Assembly: GCF_030272615.1 (NCBI RefSeq)
Contig: NC_081414.1
Location: forward strand, 764,563,413 to 764,627,412
Length of the DNA: 64,000 nt
DNA from: Cryptomeria japonica
Lineage: Eukaryota; Streptophyta; Pinopsida; Cupressales; Cupressaceae
Direction of reading: 5' to 3'
The position numbers and the translations under genes are program-made. The stretch's first letter is position 1. The number at the start of each line of letters is the position of its first letter. Shown here piece after piece: positions 46,551 to 57,783 of this stretch. The notes under the pieces are model-generated. The model had not been told where the DNA came from and searched no databases. It saw only the letters and a list, made by a program, of their open reading frames with translations.

Positions 46551-47289
46551 TTTAGCCCCCACTTTAGCGGGAGTATGTATGCTCATACTTCCGGTAAAGT
46601 ACAAGGAAACAACATTGAAAGACTTTCACCACCTCAAGGAGGCAAGATACACCAAGCCCCCAGTGGACTAAGGATCTTACGACTTCGATTGACAAAGTAA
46701 GAGGGAAGATCACGAGGAAGAACCATGACTGTCAGTAGTAAGGTTCCCTCATTATGAGTCATGCAAGAAAGATATCAAAAATTTTCAAGGCAAGGTTAAA
46801 TTTACCAAGAAATTTTCAAGTATCTTGAAAAGATATGAACGGGATGTATGCCCCCCTACGTTAAAGCGATCGCACACGCCTCACCGGGGGTGATTGTTTT
46901 AACGTAGTGATACACATAAGAAATGAGAAAGGAGCACATTATCGCAAGGATTTAGCCCCCAAGTGTGAGATAAACCCAAGGATAATAGACACAAAACATA
47001 AAGCACGAGGTGACTTCACTTTCCTCGGGGTCAGTATGCTGTATGATAATTCATGTATATATATCATATGTATGTATGCATAATTGTTCTTCATTCCCCA
47101 ATCAAGGAAGGTCACCTAGAAGAAGGGAACACATGTGTCTTTTGAGTCAACATGAGAGAGATCGAGAGATCTCAATGCTTTGCATCGTCCTCAAGTAGAC
47201 AACACTAAGGACAACAAATAGAAGAATGAGAATAACATATAGAAGAAGTAACACAAGAGAGGAGGAGAGAATCTGCTATGCTAATGTAA
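46551..47289 (-). other. 3' untranslated region of the gag-protease element
   Basis: No coding sequence is visible. The polypurine tract (minus strand aaagtgggggctaaa) occupies about 46551-46565. Two further tagccccca-type motifs recur at about 46655 and 46952. Confidence 0.7.
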
Positions 47290-48795
47290 CTAGTCTAGCA
47301 CGTCATCTACCCCCCGATCTTGCTGATCAATGTTTCGGGAAGGCAGGGAACACGCTAGAGGAGGAACATCCAAGACAGTAGATGGAGCTATCACAAGATC
47401 CAAACACGGGCTATGTTCATGTTCCGAGCCACGTTGTTCTTGTCTAGGAGCTAGGATAAGTGCTTTAGAAAATTCATTAGATAAATGGTCATCAACATCA
47501 ACAAGTTCATATTCACTATCAAAAGCAAGAGGAGTAACATTTTCATCATGCATAACATTTTCATCTATATCGTCATCAAGATTTATAAAAATAGGATCTT
47601 TAACTCGCACAGGATCAAGACCATCATGCATCTTATGTTTAGGAGATTTAGGCTCAATGTCCGGCTGAGGAGAAAATGGAATAATGCTTGTTGAAGGTGT
47701 TTTTGGAGATTGCAAAGTTTGAGCTCTAAGACGACGCTTTCGCCGGCGTTCACGTGCAGAACGATTTCGTCTAGTCTTAGTAGGAAGTGGAGAAGATTGA
47801 GGAGGAGGAATGTTCTCATCCTTAGCACTTGGGTGTTTAGGTTGTGGTCTCTTAGGCTGGATAATAGGAGAAGGAGAAGGTCTCTTCTCTCTATAAAAAG
47901 AAGGAGGAGGAACTGCTCCATATAAGGGAAGAATATTTGGTTTAGGGAGAAGACCAAGTCCATCATGACGAGGAGGTATAGGTCTACTCTTAGGAAGTTT
48001 ATTAGGCATAGACATAGTCACATCCATAGGGATGGGTTGGGAATCTTCTTGAGGAAAGACATTAGTTTTATCTTTCAAAGGAAGAACTTCCTTCTCAAGA
48101 ATGATAGGAATGTCAAGTTTAGGTGTTCTAGGTTCACTTAGAGATAGGATCATATCTGTTTTCCACTTTTGATAAGATTTGAAAAGATGATCACTTCGCG
48201 GAGGAAGAGATTGGAATTGTTTAGGCCAAAAGTAATCAATAGGAACGCTAGAAGTTCTTTTAGCTGGTTTAAAGAGACTATGATTGACAGTAACAACTTC
48301 ACCATTATGGGGAAATTTCAAACACTTATGAATAGGAGAAGCAATAGCTTTCATGGAAGATAGCCAAGGATAGCCAAGCTTCACACGAAATTGTTCGGAA
48401 GATGGAATAATAGCAAAGTTCACATCAAGAGATTTGTTATGGACCTCAATAGGCAATGTAATAGAACCAATTGCAGGAGAAGAAAATGCATCAAATAGTT
48501 TCACAATCACATCTGTTTTGTCATAGATCATTTGATTCAATTGCAAAGTAAAAAGGAATTCTTCAGTAATAACATTAATCATGCACGAAGGGTCAATTAG
48601 CACTCCACGGCAAGGTGTATTCTTAACTTTTGCAACTATGTATAAAGGACCATCAGGTGCCCTAATGGTTTCACTGGAATCAAATGTGATGGAAGGTTCT
48701 TTAGGGATTTCTTGCTGCTCTACAAAGTTAATCACATTCGGAGTCAGACATAAGACCATCAGATGAAAGAGAGGAATCATTAGCCTCAATTGCAT
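47290..48795 (-). pseudogene. Tat-like aspartic protease with proline-rich and basic C-terminal extension
   Basis: This frame is open for about 500 residues with no internal stop. Protease features are RGVLIDPSCMINVITEEFL (the catalytic aspartate is present but the usual D-T/S-G is D-P-S) and the C-terminal LGYPWLSSMKAIASPIHKCL block of plant Ty3/Gypsy Tat-type proteases. Beyond it come a proline-rich stretch, a basic cluster (KTRRNRSARERRRKRRLR) that could act as a nuclear or RNA-binding signal, and an acidic tail. It lies in a different frame from gag and overlaps its end, so expression may have needed a ribosomal frameshift, or an indel shifted it. Confidence 0.75.
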
Positions 48796-50716
48796 TAGAG
48801 GTATGAGAAGGCAATGGATCAGTGAAAATCTGAAGATTTTGGTTAGGAGGAGCTACAGATGTGTTGCCTTTATCATTCACTCCAGAAACAGAGATAGCAT
48901 TGTTATCAATCAAATCTTGAATTTTACCCTTTAAAGAAAAACATTTTTCAGTATCATGCCCAGGTTGACGGTGAAAGTGACAAAAAGATTTGTTATCAAA
49001 ATAAGGTGAAGTAATCTTTGCAGGATCAATTTGTCTTATAGGAGGAAGAGTAAGCACATTTTGTTCCAATAACTTATTCATAATACTATGCAATGATTCA
49101 TTCAAAGGAGTATACTTTCTTTCTTTCTTCAAAAATTTAGAAATAGGAGGCACACCTGATGCTGCATTCACATTGTTGTTGATGATGTTTTCATTGAATT
49201 TGATGGAATCTCTGTTCGGTTTAAACTTCCCAAATGGTTGTTGACTGCTATCACCCTTATCACTCGGAGCCATAGGATGTGATTGTTCCATTTGACTCAC
49301 AGTCAGTTGATAATTGTGAAGAGTTGCACACAACTGTTGGAAAGAAGTAAACTCAGAAAATAGAAGTTTGTCTCGAATATCTTTTTGTAAATTAGAAATA
49401 AAGATTCTTTGAATATCATTATCAGGCACTGGAAAAGAAATTTGAGCATACAAATGCTTATATCTACCAATGAAATCAGTCACTTTTTCTTTAACACCTT
49501 GTTTACAATGCATTAAATCAATCAAAGTAACCTTAGGACTTATATTGTTTTGAAATTGTTGAATGAAAGCATTTGCAAGTTGTTCGAAAGAAGTAATAGA
49601 ATAGGAAGGCAACGAGCAATACCATTGTAGGGCTTTGTCTCTTAATGTTCTAGTGAATAGTTTTGCAAGCAATCTTTGGTCCTAAGCAAAATCAGTACAT
49701 ATTGTTTGAAAAGTCTTAACATGTGTTAGAGGATCTCCTTTACCATTATAAAGTTCCAAATGCGGGATTTCAACATGTTTAGGAGGGATAGCTCGAACAA
49801 TGTCAAGAGAAAGTGGGCTCGCAACGTCAAATGTGGGCACACTAAACTTAGATTGATTCATAGAGGCAATTTGTTGCTGTAAAGAAGAGATAGTTTGTGC
49901 TAGATTGTTAATGGTCGCTTCAGTCGAAGAATTCATATTGGATGTGTTAGATTGAGATGGAGGTGTTATGTTATTGAAAGAAGGTAAAGAGTAAGGTGGT
50001 GGGACTCTATGATAATTAGTCATAGGAGATGATTGGACAGGAGGAACACTACAAGGAGGGATGGAATGGTTAAACGAATTGCCCCCTTGCGTCATGTTCA
50101 TTTGTGGAGATGTAATAGGAACACTCATTGGAGGAATGAATGAAGAAGTCGGATTAAATGAAGGAAGAGGGTTAATTGAAGAAGAAGGGTTGCTCCCATG
50201 ACTGGTGATCATAGGAGGAATGTCTTGTGTTGAAGTAGTCATTATGTTTGATGTAAAAGTAGGTATACTAGCAATAGGAGTCGTCAAAGGAATAGAATGA
50301 TTGTCTTGAGTAGGAGGTTGTGTATAACCTAAAGATTCGGCACAACTCTTCATAGGCATCACATTTGAATCCACAATGTGTGCAATACCACGCAAAATAT
50401 CAATTCCATTCTTATCACTTTGAAGCATACGTTTTAGACCCTCAATTAAAGGAAGAGCTTGACTATCAGGGTATTCTTGAGACATCCATTGTTGAAAATC
50501 GTCAAATTGGTTATCCAATTTCGAAAGTTGTTCTACGGAAACCTCATGGAGAGCTTCTTCATCATTAGGAGGATTAGAGGAATTACCCATGTCCTCATTA
50601 AAAAGGCTATTCAAATTAGGTTCCATTTCCTCAGTAATTAAACCTCGGAAAGACTTAATTCTACGGCTTCGTCTAACGGGAATAGTGTAAGTAGGGCTTA
50701 TTGTTGTAAAACTCAT
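48728..50716 (-). pseudogene. Ty3/Gypsy Tat-type Gag
   Basis: One frame runs from ATG 50716 to the stop at 48728, about 660 residues, with a single internal TAG near 49682 that is one C-to-T step from CAG. The N-terminal 250 residues are Pro/Ser/Asn-rich. The retrotransposon gag domain follows (YNGKGDPLTHVKTFQTI, LRDKALQWYCSLPSYSI, ANAFIQQFQNNI). A C-x2-H-x4-H-x4-C knuckle variant (CHFHRQPGHDTEKC) lies near the end. Gag would form the particle that packages the RNA. Integrity is high relative to its neighbours. Confidence 0.85.
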
Positions 50717-50843
50717 GCACTAGAAAGAGAGAAAAGATTTTGATTTTAGAGGTAGCAATTTTCAGTAAAATCAGCCAATCTTCTGGATTTAAGCTGTTAA
50801 ATGCAATCACAACAGTCTCCCGAAATTTCGGAAAAAATGTCCG

Positions 50844-50874
50844 GGACCGTGGCGCTCGAAGTGCAACACGGTCC
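50844..50874. repeat. GC-rich palindromic block in the leader (diverged copy)
   Basis: The copy reads ggaccgtggcgctcgaag then tgcaacacggtcc. It keeps the ggaccgtg/cacggtcc arms, but the centre is altered compared with the copy at 51467. Confidence 0.7.
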
Positions 50875-51466
50875 TTGCAACTTTTTTCGAAATTTGCAGG
50901 GATGAAAGGTATGATGATTTTAGAGATAATCTGAAAAAATTGAGTGATTTTACGATCTGTAGATAGGCCGAATTAAAGTTGCGATCTCGAAATTAAACCC
51001 TACCAAGATTGTCGAAAAATGCAAAATTTGAATTTTGAAAAAGAGAGGGAAACTGAAATTTTGAATTTTATGATTTTAGAGGGAATGTCAAGAGCAATGC
51101 AAATTTTAAAATTTGAAAATTGACTCAATTTCACGCAAAATTCAATTTTGAAAGCGGAAATCGAAGTTGTTGTAATTAAGCACTTAATTTCAAAAGTCAC
51201 AAATTGCAAGAATTTGAATAAAGCACTGAAATTTTTAATGAATGATAACACACTTTTCAGATTTAGGACAGTAAGAACACAATTTTGACACAAAATTTCA
51301 ATTTCAATGATTTTTAAATGTTTAGAAGCCTTAATCCATGCAATCACAAGACCAACTTTGACTGTAATTTTGAAGGTGTTAAAATTGATAAAATCAGCCA
51401 AAATTCTGAATTTTAGCAGAAAAACACAGTAAGATCTCGCTCCCGAAATTTCGGAAAAAATGTCGG

Positions 51467-51493
51467 GGACGATGGCGCTCGGCGCCACGGTCC
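51467..51493. repeat. GC-rich palindromic block in the leader
   Basis: This is a 27-base block with arms ggacgatggcgc and ggcgccacggtcc around a central c/t. Allowing G-U pairing it folds into a near-perfect hairpin in the RNA. Confidence 0.8.
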
Positions 51494-51887
51494 TCGCAAC
51501 TTTTTTCCAAATTTTCAGGGATGAAAGATATTGTGATTTTATTGCGGAATCCAAAGTTACAGCTGATTTGGAGATGTTTTGATCAGTGAAATTGTCGGAC
51601 AAAGGTTGAATCAAGAGGGTTTCAAAAATTAGGGTTTTGACACTTAACCACTTAATTTTCAAAATTAAAGCATAGATATGAGTTGAAAATTTGTAATAGA
51701 AGGGCAGATCTGAAACAAGCATTTAACAATTAGACATTTCACAAGCTTAATTACTAAAAAGAAAATTTAGGGTTTTTATGCAATCACCTCTAAAATTTTG
51801 CAAAAGATCAAACATGGAAATGTAATCAATTTTTTCAGATCTAAGCATGAAAAATCAGAAAGGATGTTCACGTCGGGTTCACCAAAA

Positions 51888-53106
51888 TGTAAAGCGGAAA
51901 ATCGCGATCGAACCCTAGTTGCTCTCCCCTCTTCCAACTCCGAGGAGAGAGAAGGGAGGTTCGCTAGGATTCGATGGTTTTCACTTAGGGGAGAGACTTT
52001 ACATTCAAAAGAGGGGTTGAAACCCACAAGATCCAATCCCACGCAATGCAAGATTGGATGCTAAATGTGTTTCAAGGGTTAAGAAAGCAAGGCTACCCTC
52101 TTTTGTAAAGAATGTGCATAGGAGAATTAAGCTAAGCATGCATGGAAAGTGATAAAGATTCGCTTATAAACTGAGATAAGGATATAGGATGAAGCTGCGG
52201 ACCTGGAATTAGCAGTAAAATGTCGATATGGCGCTGTCCTGCAAATTTGAGCAAAAGTTGTCGGGACGATGGCGCCCGGCGCCACGGTCCTCCGAAAAAT
52301 CCGCGAAACGAAGGGGGATCTGTTCGTCTCTGCACAAGGATTCCAGATCTTCAATTTCAGTCGCGTACCTGCAACCTACACACAGAAAAGAGAAGACAAT
52401 TGGGGGGTTAGGGATTAGGGGTTTGCCTTTAGGTCAAACCCCGGTTTTGGAATTAAACAAGAAATGAGCAAGAGCTGTAAATGTAAATGATTGTAAAACA
52501 AGTACTAATACCTTGTTCTAAGGATGTTGGTATCCTTATGTGCGAAGGTTTAGATGTTGTATGTTGTATGTTGTATGTAGCATGTAGTATGTGATCTCCT
52601 CTTCAATGGTTGAATCCTTGACTTGAATGCAACACTTAGCCTTGAATGGAGACTTGAAATGATCAATTGCTTGAAGGAATGCTTGAATGCTTGAGTATAG
52701 TTTCCACGCCTTTTCCATCATATCGAATGAAAGAGGAAAATGTAGTTTATATACTTGTCATTTAGGGCTGATAGACTGATTTTCCTGACCTTAGGCTGAC
52801 CAGGAAAGTTAATTTCCAAATTGCAAACAAAAAGACCCGAGACCCCTTAGGAGACCGGGCCCAAAATAGGACCCAGGGACCAGGGCGCTGGGCGCCCTGG
52901 TCCTGAAGGACCAGGGCGCTGGGCGCTCTGGTCCCACCTCCCGGGACAGCAGGGTGCAAGGAGGTTCAGGCCAGGGTGCTTGAAAAATGCAGTTTTCAGT
53001 GTCGTGAGCAAGTTTTAGGGTCTCCATTCAGGTTGCGTGTTGCGTCGCCATCGTGAAGACCGAAATGCAGTCGAAATTGCAAGTGTCGCAATTTTAGGAC
53101 GCTATA
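51888..53106 (-). repeat. 5' LTR of the gag-protease element
   Basis: The LTR carries palindromic blocks at 52264-52290, 52877-52903 and 52908-52934. The block at 52877 is a perfect 12-base-arm palindrome (ggaccagggcgc, loop tgg, gcgccctggtcc). It ends tata on the plus strand where the left copy has taca, showing one transition at the terminal dinucleotide. Confidence 0.9.
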
Positions 53107-53806
53107 GGACTCAACATTGGTAAATGAGAAGGAATACCGATCAATGATTGGTAAGTTGCATTATGTAGTGCATAGCAGACTAGACATTGCACATGCAGTG
53201 GGTATTACCGCTCAGTTTTAGTAAAGCCCAAGAGAATCCCACTTGGTAGCAGTCAAGCAGATTCTTAGATATCTGAAGGGAATTATTGACTATGGGTTAT
53301 GGTATCCATACAATAATGAGTTCAACCTAAAAGTGTCCACAGATGCTGGTTGGGCTGGTAATGTAGATGACCGGAAGAGCACAACCGGTGGTGCATTCAT
53401 TCTCGGTGGCAGACTGGTCTCATGGATGAGTAAAAAGCAGAGTTGTATCTCTCAGTCTATAGCAGAAGCATAGTATGTTGCAGCTTTTATGAAATGTACC
53501 CAGACTATTTGGATGAAGCATGTATTGAATGGCTTCAAAGTTCCTATATCCGAACCGGTAAGTATATTCTGTGACAATACAAGTGCAATTAACATATCCA
53601 AGAATCCGGTTTTACATACTAGAATAAAGCAATTTGAACTCAAGTATCATTTCTTGAGGGAAAAGGTTCATAACAAAGAGGTGGCATTGGAACGTGTTTC
53701 CAGTAAGGAGAAGTTAGCAGACATACTCACCAAGCCTCTACCGAAGGCTACTTTTACCTATCTGAGAGGTGAGTTAGGGGTGCTGCCCCTTCAAGAGGTA
53801 ATCTAA
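53107..53806 (+). pseudogene. Ty1/copia RNase H (continuation of the interrupted pol)
   Basis: After the TSD ggact the copia frame resumes with EYRSMIGKLHYVVHSRLDIA, then ILRYLKGIIDYGLWYP, STDAGWAGNVDDRKSTTGGA and SKKQSCISQSIAEA followed by TAG (53471). The later blocks are IFCDNTSAINISKNPVLHTR and LADILTKPLPKATFTYLRG, ending at 53806. The frame also has adjacent stops near 53220. This completes the pol whose RT lies at 44503-45323. Confidence 0.9.
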
Positions 53807-54050
53807 AGGTTTGTGCTCCACATCAGTTAGATCTTACTTTGCTATATCTTTTCAGGATTGATGTGTTGAAGGATGCTACTCCTCAGGGGGAGTAGCATAG
53901 TGGAACATGGAAGCTTGTGCCTCCACTTTGACATCATTTTCAAAGGGGGAGAAGATGTGAAGTGAAAAGATATCTGCAATATTAAGGAGAAGATGTGATG
54001 CAAAAAGAGAGATATCTTTATATATTGCTATCAATGCCAAAGGGGGAGAT
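53807..54050 (+). promoter_or_regulatory. Copia 3' untranslated region with reiterated polypurine tracts
   Basis: Purine tracts occur at about 53884 (cagggggagtag), 53944 (aaagggggagaagatg) and 54039-54050 (aaagggggagat). The last abuts the 3' LTR and is the expected plus-strand primer. The pattern parallels that at 13892-14150. Confidence 0.8.
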
Positions 54051-55620
54051 TGTTGGCATATGTGCAGAATATGTTGATATGATGATATTGTGCTGTCATT
54101 GATGTCAATATGCTGAAAGAGAACCGATAATATGCTAAAGAGTGAACCGGTAACATGATAAAGAATGAAAAGGATTATTGAAGCAAGCAACTGATAAAGA
54201 GAACCAGTATGATATTGTGAACTAACATATGTGAAAAAGTGAAGCGGTATGCTTGTCCAAGTGAACCGGTATGATGTTGTGAACCGAAACTGGTATATCG
54301 GAATGAGAACTGGTACATGGAATGTTTTGTATCTAGGGTTCATATAGCATAACTACCGGTTGGTAGTCTCAGCTTCAGGGTTTCCGGTTGAAGTGTTTCG
54401 AGCCCATGTGTTTCAACCGATGGCATTGTGTGATAAGTCAACATTGTAATGGAGATCAGATCATGTTGCCATGTCATCCTCATGCACGTGAAGGATCTTG
54501 CATGAAGGAGATTGATCCTATCTACCTCGGGAATGTGTGAAGTCTCTGGAAACGGTGGAGAACACGTGATGGGTTATCACCTCCAAGAAGCGACGAAGAA
54601 CGAACGATGGAAAATGTCTTGAGATCTGTTCAAGATTGTTGTATTCAAATGCAAAGTGTTCAATGGTCAGGATTGAATCGACTAAATTTCTCATCCTAAG
54701 TGTTTAGGGTTTAGGGTTTATGCTACCGACCTATCTGTTTCCTATAAGGCCGATGTGGTGTTTAATGCCGAGGTTGTTAGCAAATGGTGTGTGTGTATCT
54801 ATGTGCAGAGATACGCAATTCTTGCCAGACCAGTTGAGAGGATTGATACCTGCATAGTGTGTGTGCAGAAGGAAGGAACTAAAGCAAATCTACATTGGCA
54901 TTGAGTGCTATTACCAGAACATTGTAATACCTGTTGATCTCTAATCACTTAAACAGTTGGAAAATCCCTTAATAGGGTAGCTTTAACCAACTTGCTGTAA
55001 ATCCTTTAACAAGGTGACTCAAATCCATTGAGTTCATAAATCCTTTAACAAGGTAACCTCTGACAGGGTTTAACCCTTAATTGGGTATTCTAGCCATCCC
55101 TTAACCGGGTGATCCCTAACAGGATCGGTTCCTAACAGAACATGTTGTAACTGTCCTTAACCGGACTAGGCTTCTAACAGAGCAGACTTCTAAAGGGTTC
55201 AAAACAGCTTGTGGGTATTCATCCCCACCGTGGTTTTTCCCAGTTGGGTTTCCACGTAAAAAATATGTGTGTCATGTGTGATGTCCTTTTCATGTGATGC
55301 TTTGTTGTTTTCTGTCAAGCGGTGAATCATGTTGATCTAGCAAGTTATTATATCTATGATAATAGATTATCTATTTATGCATAAGGACAAAGTGGGAATG
55401 AGGGAGTAGGTTGTATGAAAAGCTAAGAAGATTGACCAGTTTATGTCTTTCATAGTTGCACTGTGTTTAACCGGTAGTAATCTGTTTTGGACCAGTGTTA
55501 GGGATTGCCAGTAGTTTACAGTCTGCAATCAAACCAGTTCAGAAAAAGATTTTGTGCTTGTAAATATTCACCCCCCTCTCAGTACTGGCTTGGTACTCAT
55601 TATTCATCACTGAGTTATCA
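54051..55620 (+). repeat. 3' LTR of the copia element
   Basis: The LTR begins tgttggcatatg and ends gagttatca, followed by gaacc. It carries two tttaggg units at about 54702-54720, against three in the left LTR. Confidence 0.9.
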
Positions 55621-57783
55621 GAACCTAACAATAATTCTCTTTGGGCATTCTCGGGTAGACTACCACGCAAAGACAAAGTTGTTGTTTATGCACTAAGAAC
55701 ATTAATTGAATTTTATTGGCACGACAACACAAGAGTTTCTCCTAACCAAAGAGATGTTGTTAGAAGGTGAATCGGGTCTACAAATCATGAGCCACATGCC
55801 AAAAACTATTTGGATATGACTCAAACAAAATTTTATGAAAGATTGCTTGAAAAATTTCCTCAAATAAGAATTTCTCAAAGTTTTTTTTGAAATGACAAAA
55901 CCTTTTTATATTAAGATAAATCATATACGCATTGTGTGTTGTTTTAGGATGCGTATTGAATTTTCCATGCACTATGATATTTTTCATCATATTTGTTCTA
56001 ATTTGCACATTAACGATGTTTTGCAGGAATGCAATATACAAGCACCTCTTAAGTCGGTAAGATAATTTATTTCAAGTGTGCTATGTAATAGACATGATGG
56101 TTGCATTTATTATAAGATGCCTTGTTTGGAAGGTTCTTGTGCTATATGCGGTGGTTTACAACGTTTACAAAGATGTGTACATTTGGAGAGCACACATGAA
56201 ATTTGTAGGAAACTAGTTTCTTTTGGAAAATACAAGACATTCACATAAAGAGTTAAAGATGGAAAAGATTTGAAGAGATGCGAGTTAGTGAAAAATGATA
56301 TATGTGTAGTTGAATTTATGAAAATGTTTCAAGAGAAACTAGTTTATGAGTACATAATGCATACACATAGAGCTTGATGGTTAGATGAACAGTTCAAGTT
56401 ATGTAAGGACACATTTCCTCTTGGCACCATTGTCTCTATTGTTGATTTTGCTGAAAATTATACACTACAACCTCAAAATGAAGTGCAATCTATGTATTAT
56501 CATTCTACATAAGTTTTTATTTTTGTACACATAACATTCATGCATGCAGATGATAACACAAAGGAGGATAGAAAGGTTGTAAGAGAATATCACTTCTACA
56601 TAAGTGATGATTATACTCATTTATCAGATTTTGTACAAGGATGCTTTAAAGTTTTCTATGATAATTTAAAGGAAAGAAACATACAATACAACCGACACTT
56701 AATATGGTCAGATAATTGCACCGCACAATTCAAGAATGCAAGGATGTTTTATTGGTTGACAAGGATGCATATGACAAGCGGTGTACAACATTTTTGGAAT
56801 TTCACTGAGGCTGGACATGGTAAGGGAGAGAATGATGGTGCAAGAGAATGTGTAAAAAGAGCCCTAGCTAGAGAAGAATTGAAGTACGGAGGTGGTGTTG
56901 AGTTGATAGATGCAGAAACAATTATGCGATGGTGTAAATCTACGATGGGTCCAGGTAATCCAGGTACGTCAATGGCTTGTAGATATTTTTGGTTGATCAC
57001 TAAATCTAACATTAAAAACTATCTATATTGTTGTACAGTTGTAGGATCAAGTAATATGCACTCATTTATGAGTTCAAATGCAAGTTCACTAGTAATTTAT
57101 ATGAGACATATGGTATGTTTTTGCTCTTCATGCATGTATTGTTTTTGGGAAGAATGTGAATCACAAGAGTGGGTTGACAAATGGTCTTGTAGACCATTGG
57201 TTCCCATTGATACATATCAAATTCCCAAAGAACTACAATTGAGCCAAATGGATACATCAGTGGATTTTGACCATGTATCCAACCTAGTGGATTCAGGTGA
57301 TTTTTTGAGTTAATTTTTTTGCAAGTATTCTTTTTGGTTCATTTTGTTGTACATCACACTTTATTTTTGGTATTAATTATCACTTTATAAAATGCAGGTC
57401 ATGTGTATGCACTTGTTGCATAAGAGAACAATGAAGAAGGAACAAATTACTATTTATGTTGTTGTGTTGAGCCTAAAAGAAAATTGACAACCACAATCAT
57501 TGATGAAGAGGGTATTGAGTACCGAATAGGATCTGTTGTTGTGATAGGAAAATGGCTTAGGAGATACCCTATCAATAATTCTGATGTCTGGTTGTTCGAT
57601 GACTTTGAAACACACAAACATATTCTTCATTTCTCTAACCTTGTTGTTGCAACAAATATTTATTTGATGAAGTATTGTGGTAGACCTTATAACAAGATTT
57701 TATGGAAAGTTCATGAATTTGACCACGAGGCAATACTTGATACAATATGGGTTAGAGTTGATCCTAAAGGCTCACTTGATTGA
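55621..57783 (+). pseudogene. Transposase-like gene, catalytic and C-terminal part
   Basis: Coding resumes in frame after the copia TSD: NNNSLWAFSGRLPRKDKVVV, TRVSPNQRDVVRR and NYLDMTQTKFYERLLEKFPQ. A one-base change in a T-run (about 55878-55886) shifts the frame, which then runs from about 55886 to 57297: CCFRMRIEF, a Cys-rich CLEGSCAICGGLQRLQRC, IVDFAENYTLQPQNEVQ, WSDNCTAQFKNARMFYWLTR and EAGHGKGENDGARECVKRAL. The acidic residues in VDFAEN, SDN and GHGKGEND are candidate DDE/D catalytic residues (inference). A 101-base intron (57297-57397, gtgatt...tgcag) leads to a last exon ending at TGA 57781. Five premature stops (55768, 56063, 56246, 56375, 56510) and one in exon 2 are each one C-to-T step from sense. 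I cannot name the family. Confidence 0.75.
57297..57397 (+). other. Probable intron in the transposase-like gene
   Basis: The reading frame before it ends at VDSG and resumes as HVYALVA. The boundaries attcag|gtgatt and aatgcag|gtcatg follow the GT-AG rule, with a T-rich interior of 101 bases. Confidence 0.7.

Larger units (their letters stand above)
50717..51887 (-). other. Leader of the gag-protease element with duplicated palindromic block
   Basis: About 1.17 kb separates the 5' LTR from gag. Two related segments (about 50815-50935 and 51435-51545) each contain the palindrome ccgaaatttcgg, then a GC-rich palindromic block, then aacttttttc and gggatgaaag. The primer-binding candidate is at about 51865-51884 (minus strand tggtgaacccgacgtgaac). 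Confidence 0.75.
45324..53106 (-). mobile_element. Non-autonomous gag-protease LTR element (TR-GAG/Tat type)
   Basis: LTRs at 45324-46550 and 51888-53106 are flanked by ggact at 45319-45323 and 53107-53111. Read on the minus strand the LTRs run from tgtagcatcc to cgctttaca. The purine tract aaagtgggggctaaa adjoins the left LTR and a tRNA-type site (tggtgaacccgac) adjoins the right one, so transcription is minus-strand. Gag and a Tat-like protease are encoded; integrase, RT and RNase H are absent. The LTRs differ less than those of the host copia, consistent with a later insertion. Confidence 0.9.
40285..55620 (+). mobile_element. Ty1/copia LTR retrotransposon inserted in the transposase-like gene
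   Basis: LTRs at 40285-41861 and 54051-55620, a 5-base TSD, a tRNA-Met primer-binding site at 41864-41875 and a polypurine tract at 54039-54050 define the element. The plus-strand interior holds gag, protease, integrase, RT and RNase H in copia order. A second element (45324-53106) is inserted between RT and RNase H. In the first 270 or so LTR bases I count about 26 differences by eye, nearly all transitions, so the element is fairly old. Confidence 0.93.

Noticed and set aside
45324-53106. Full autonomous Ty3/Gypsy element
   Set aside because: No RT, integrase or RNase H motif was found between protease and the 3' LTR; only about 740 non-coding bases remain there.
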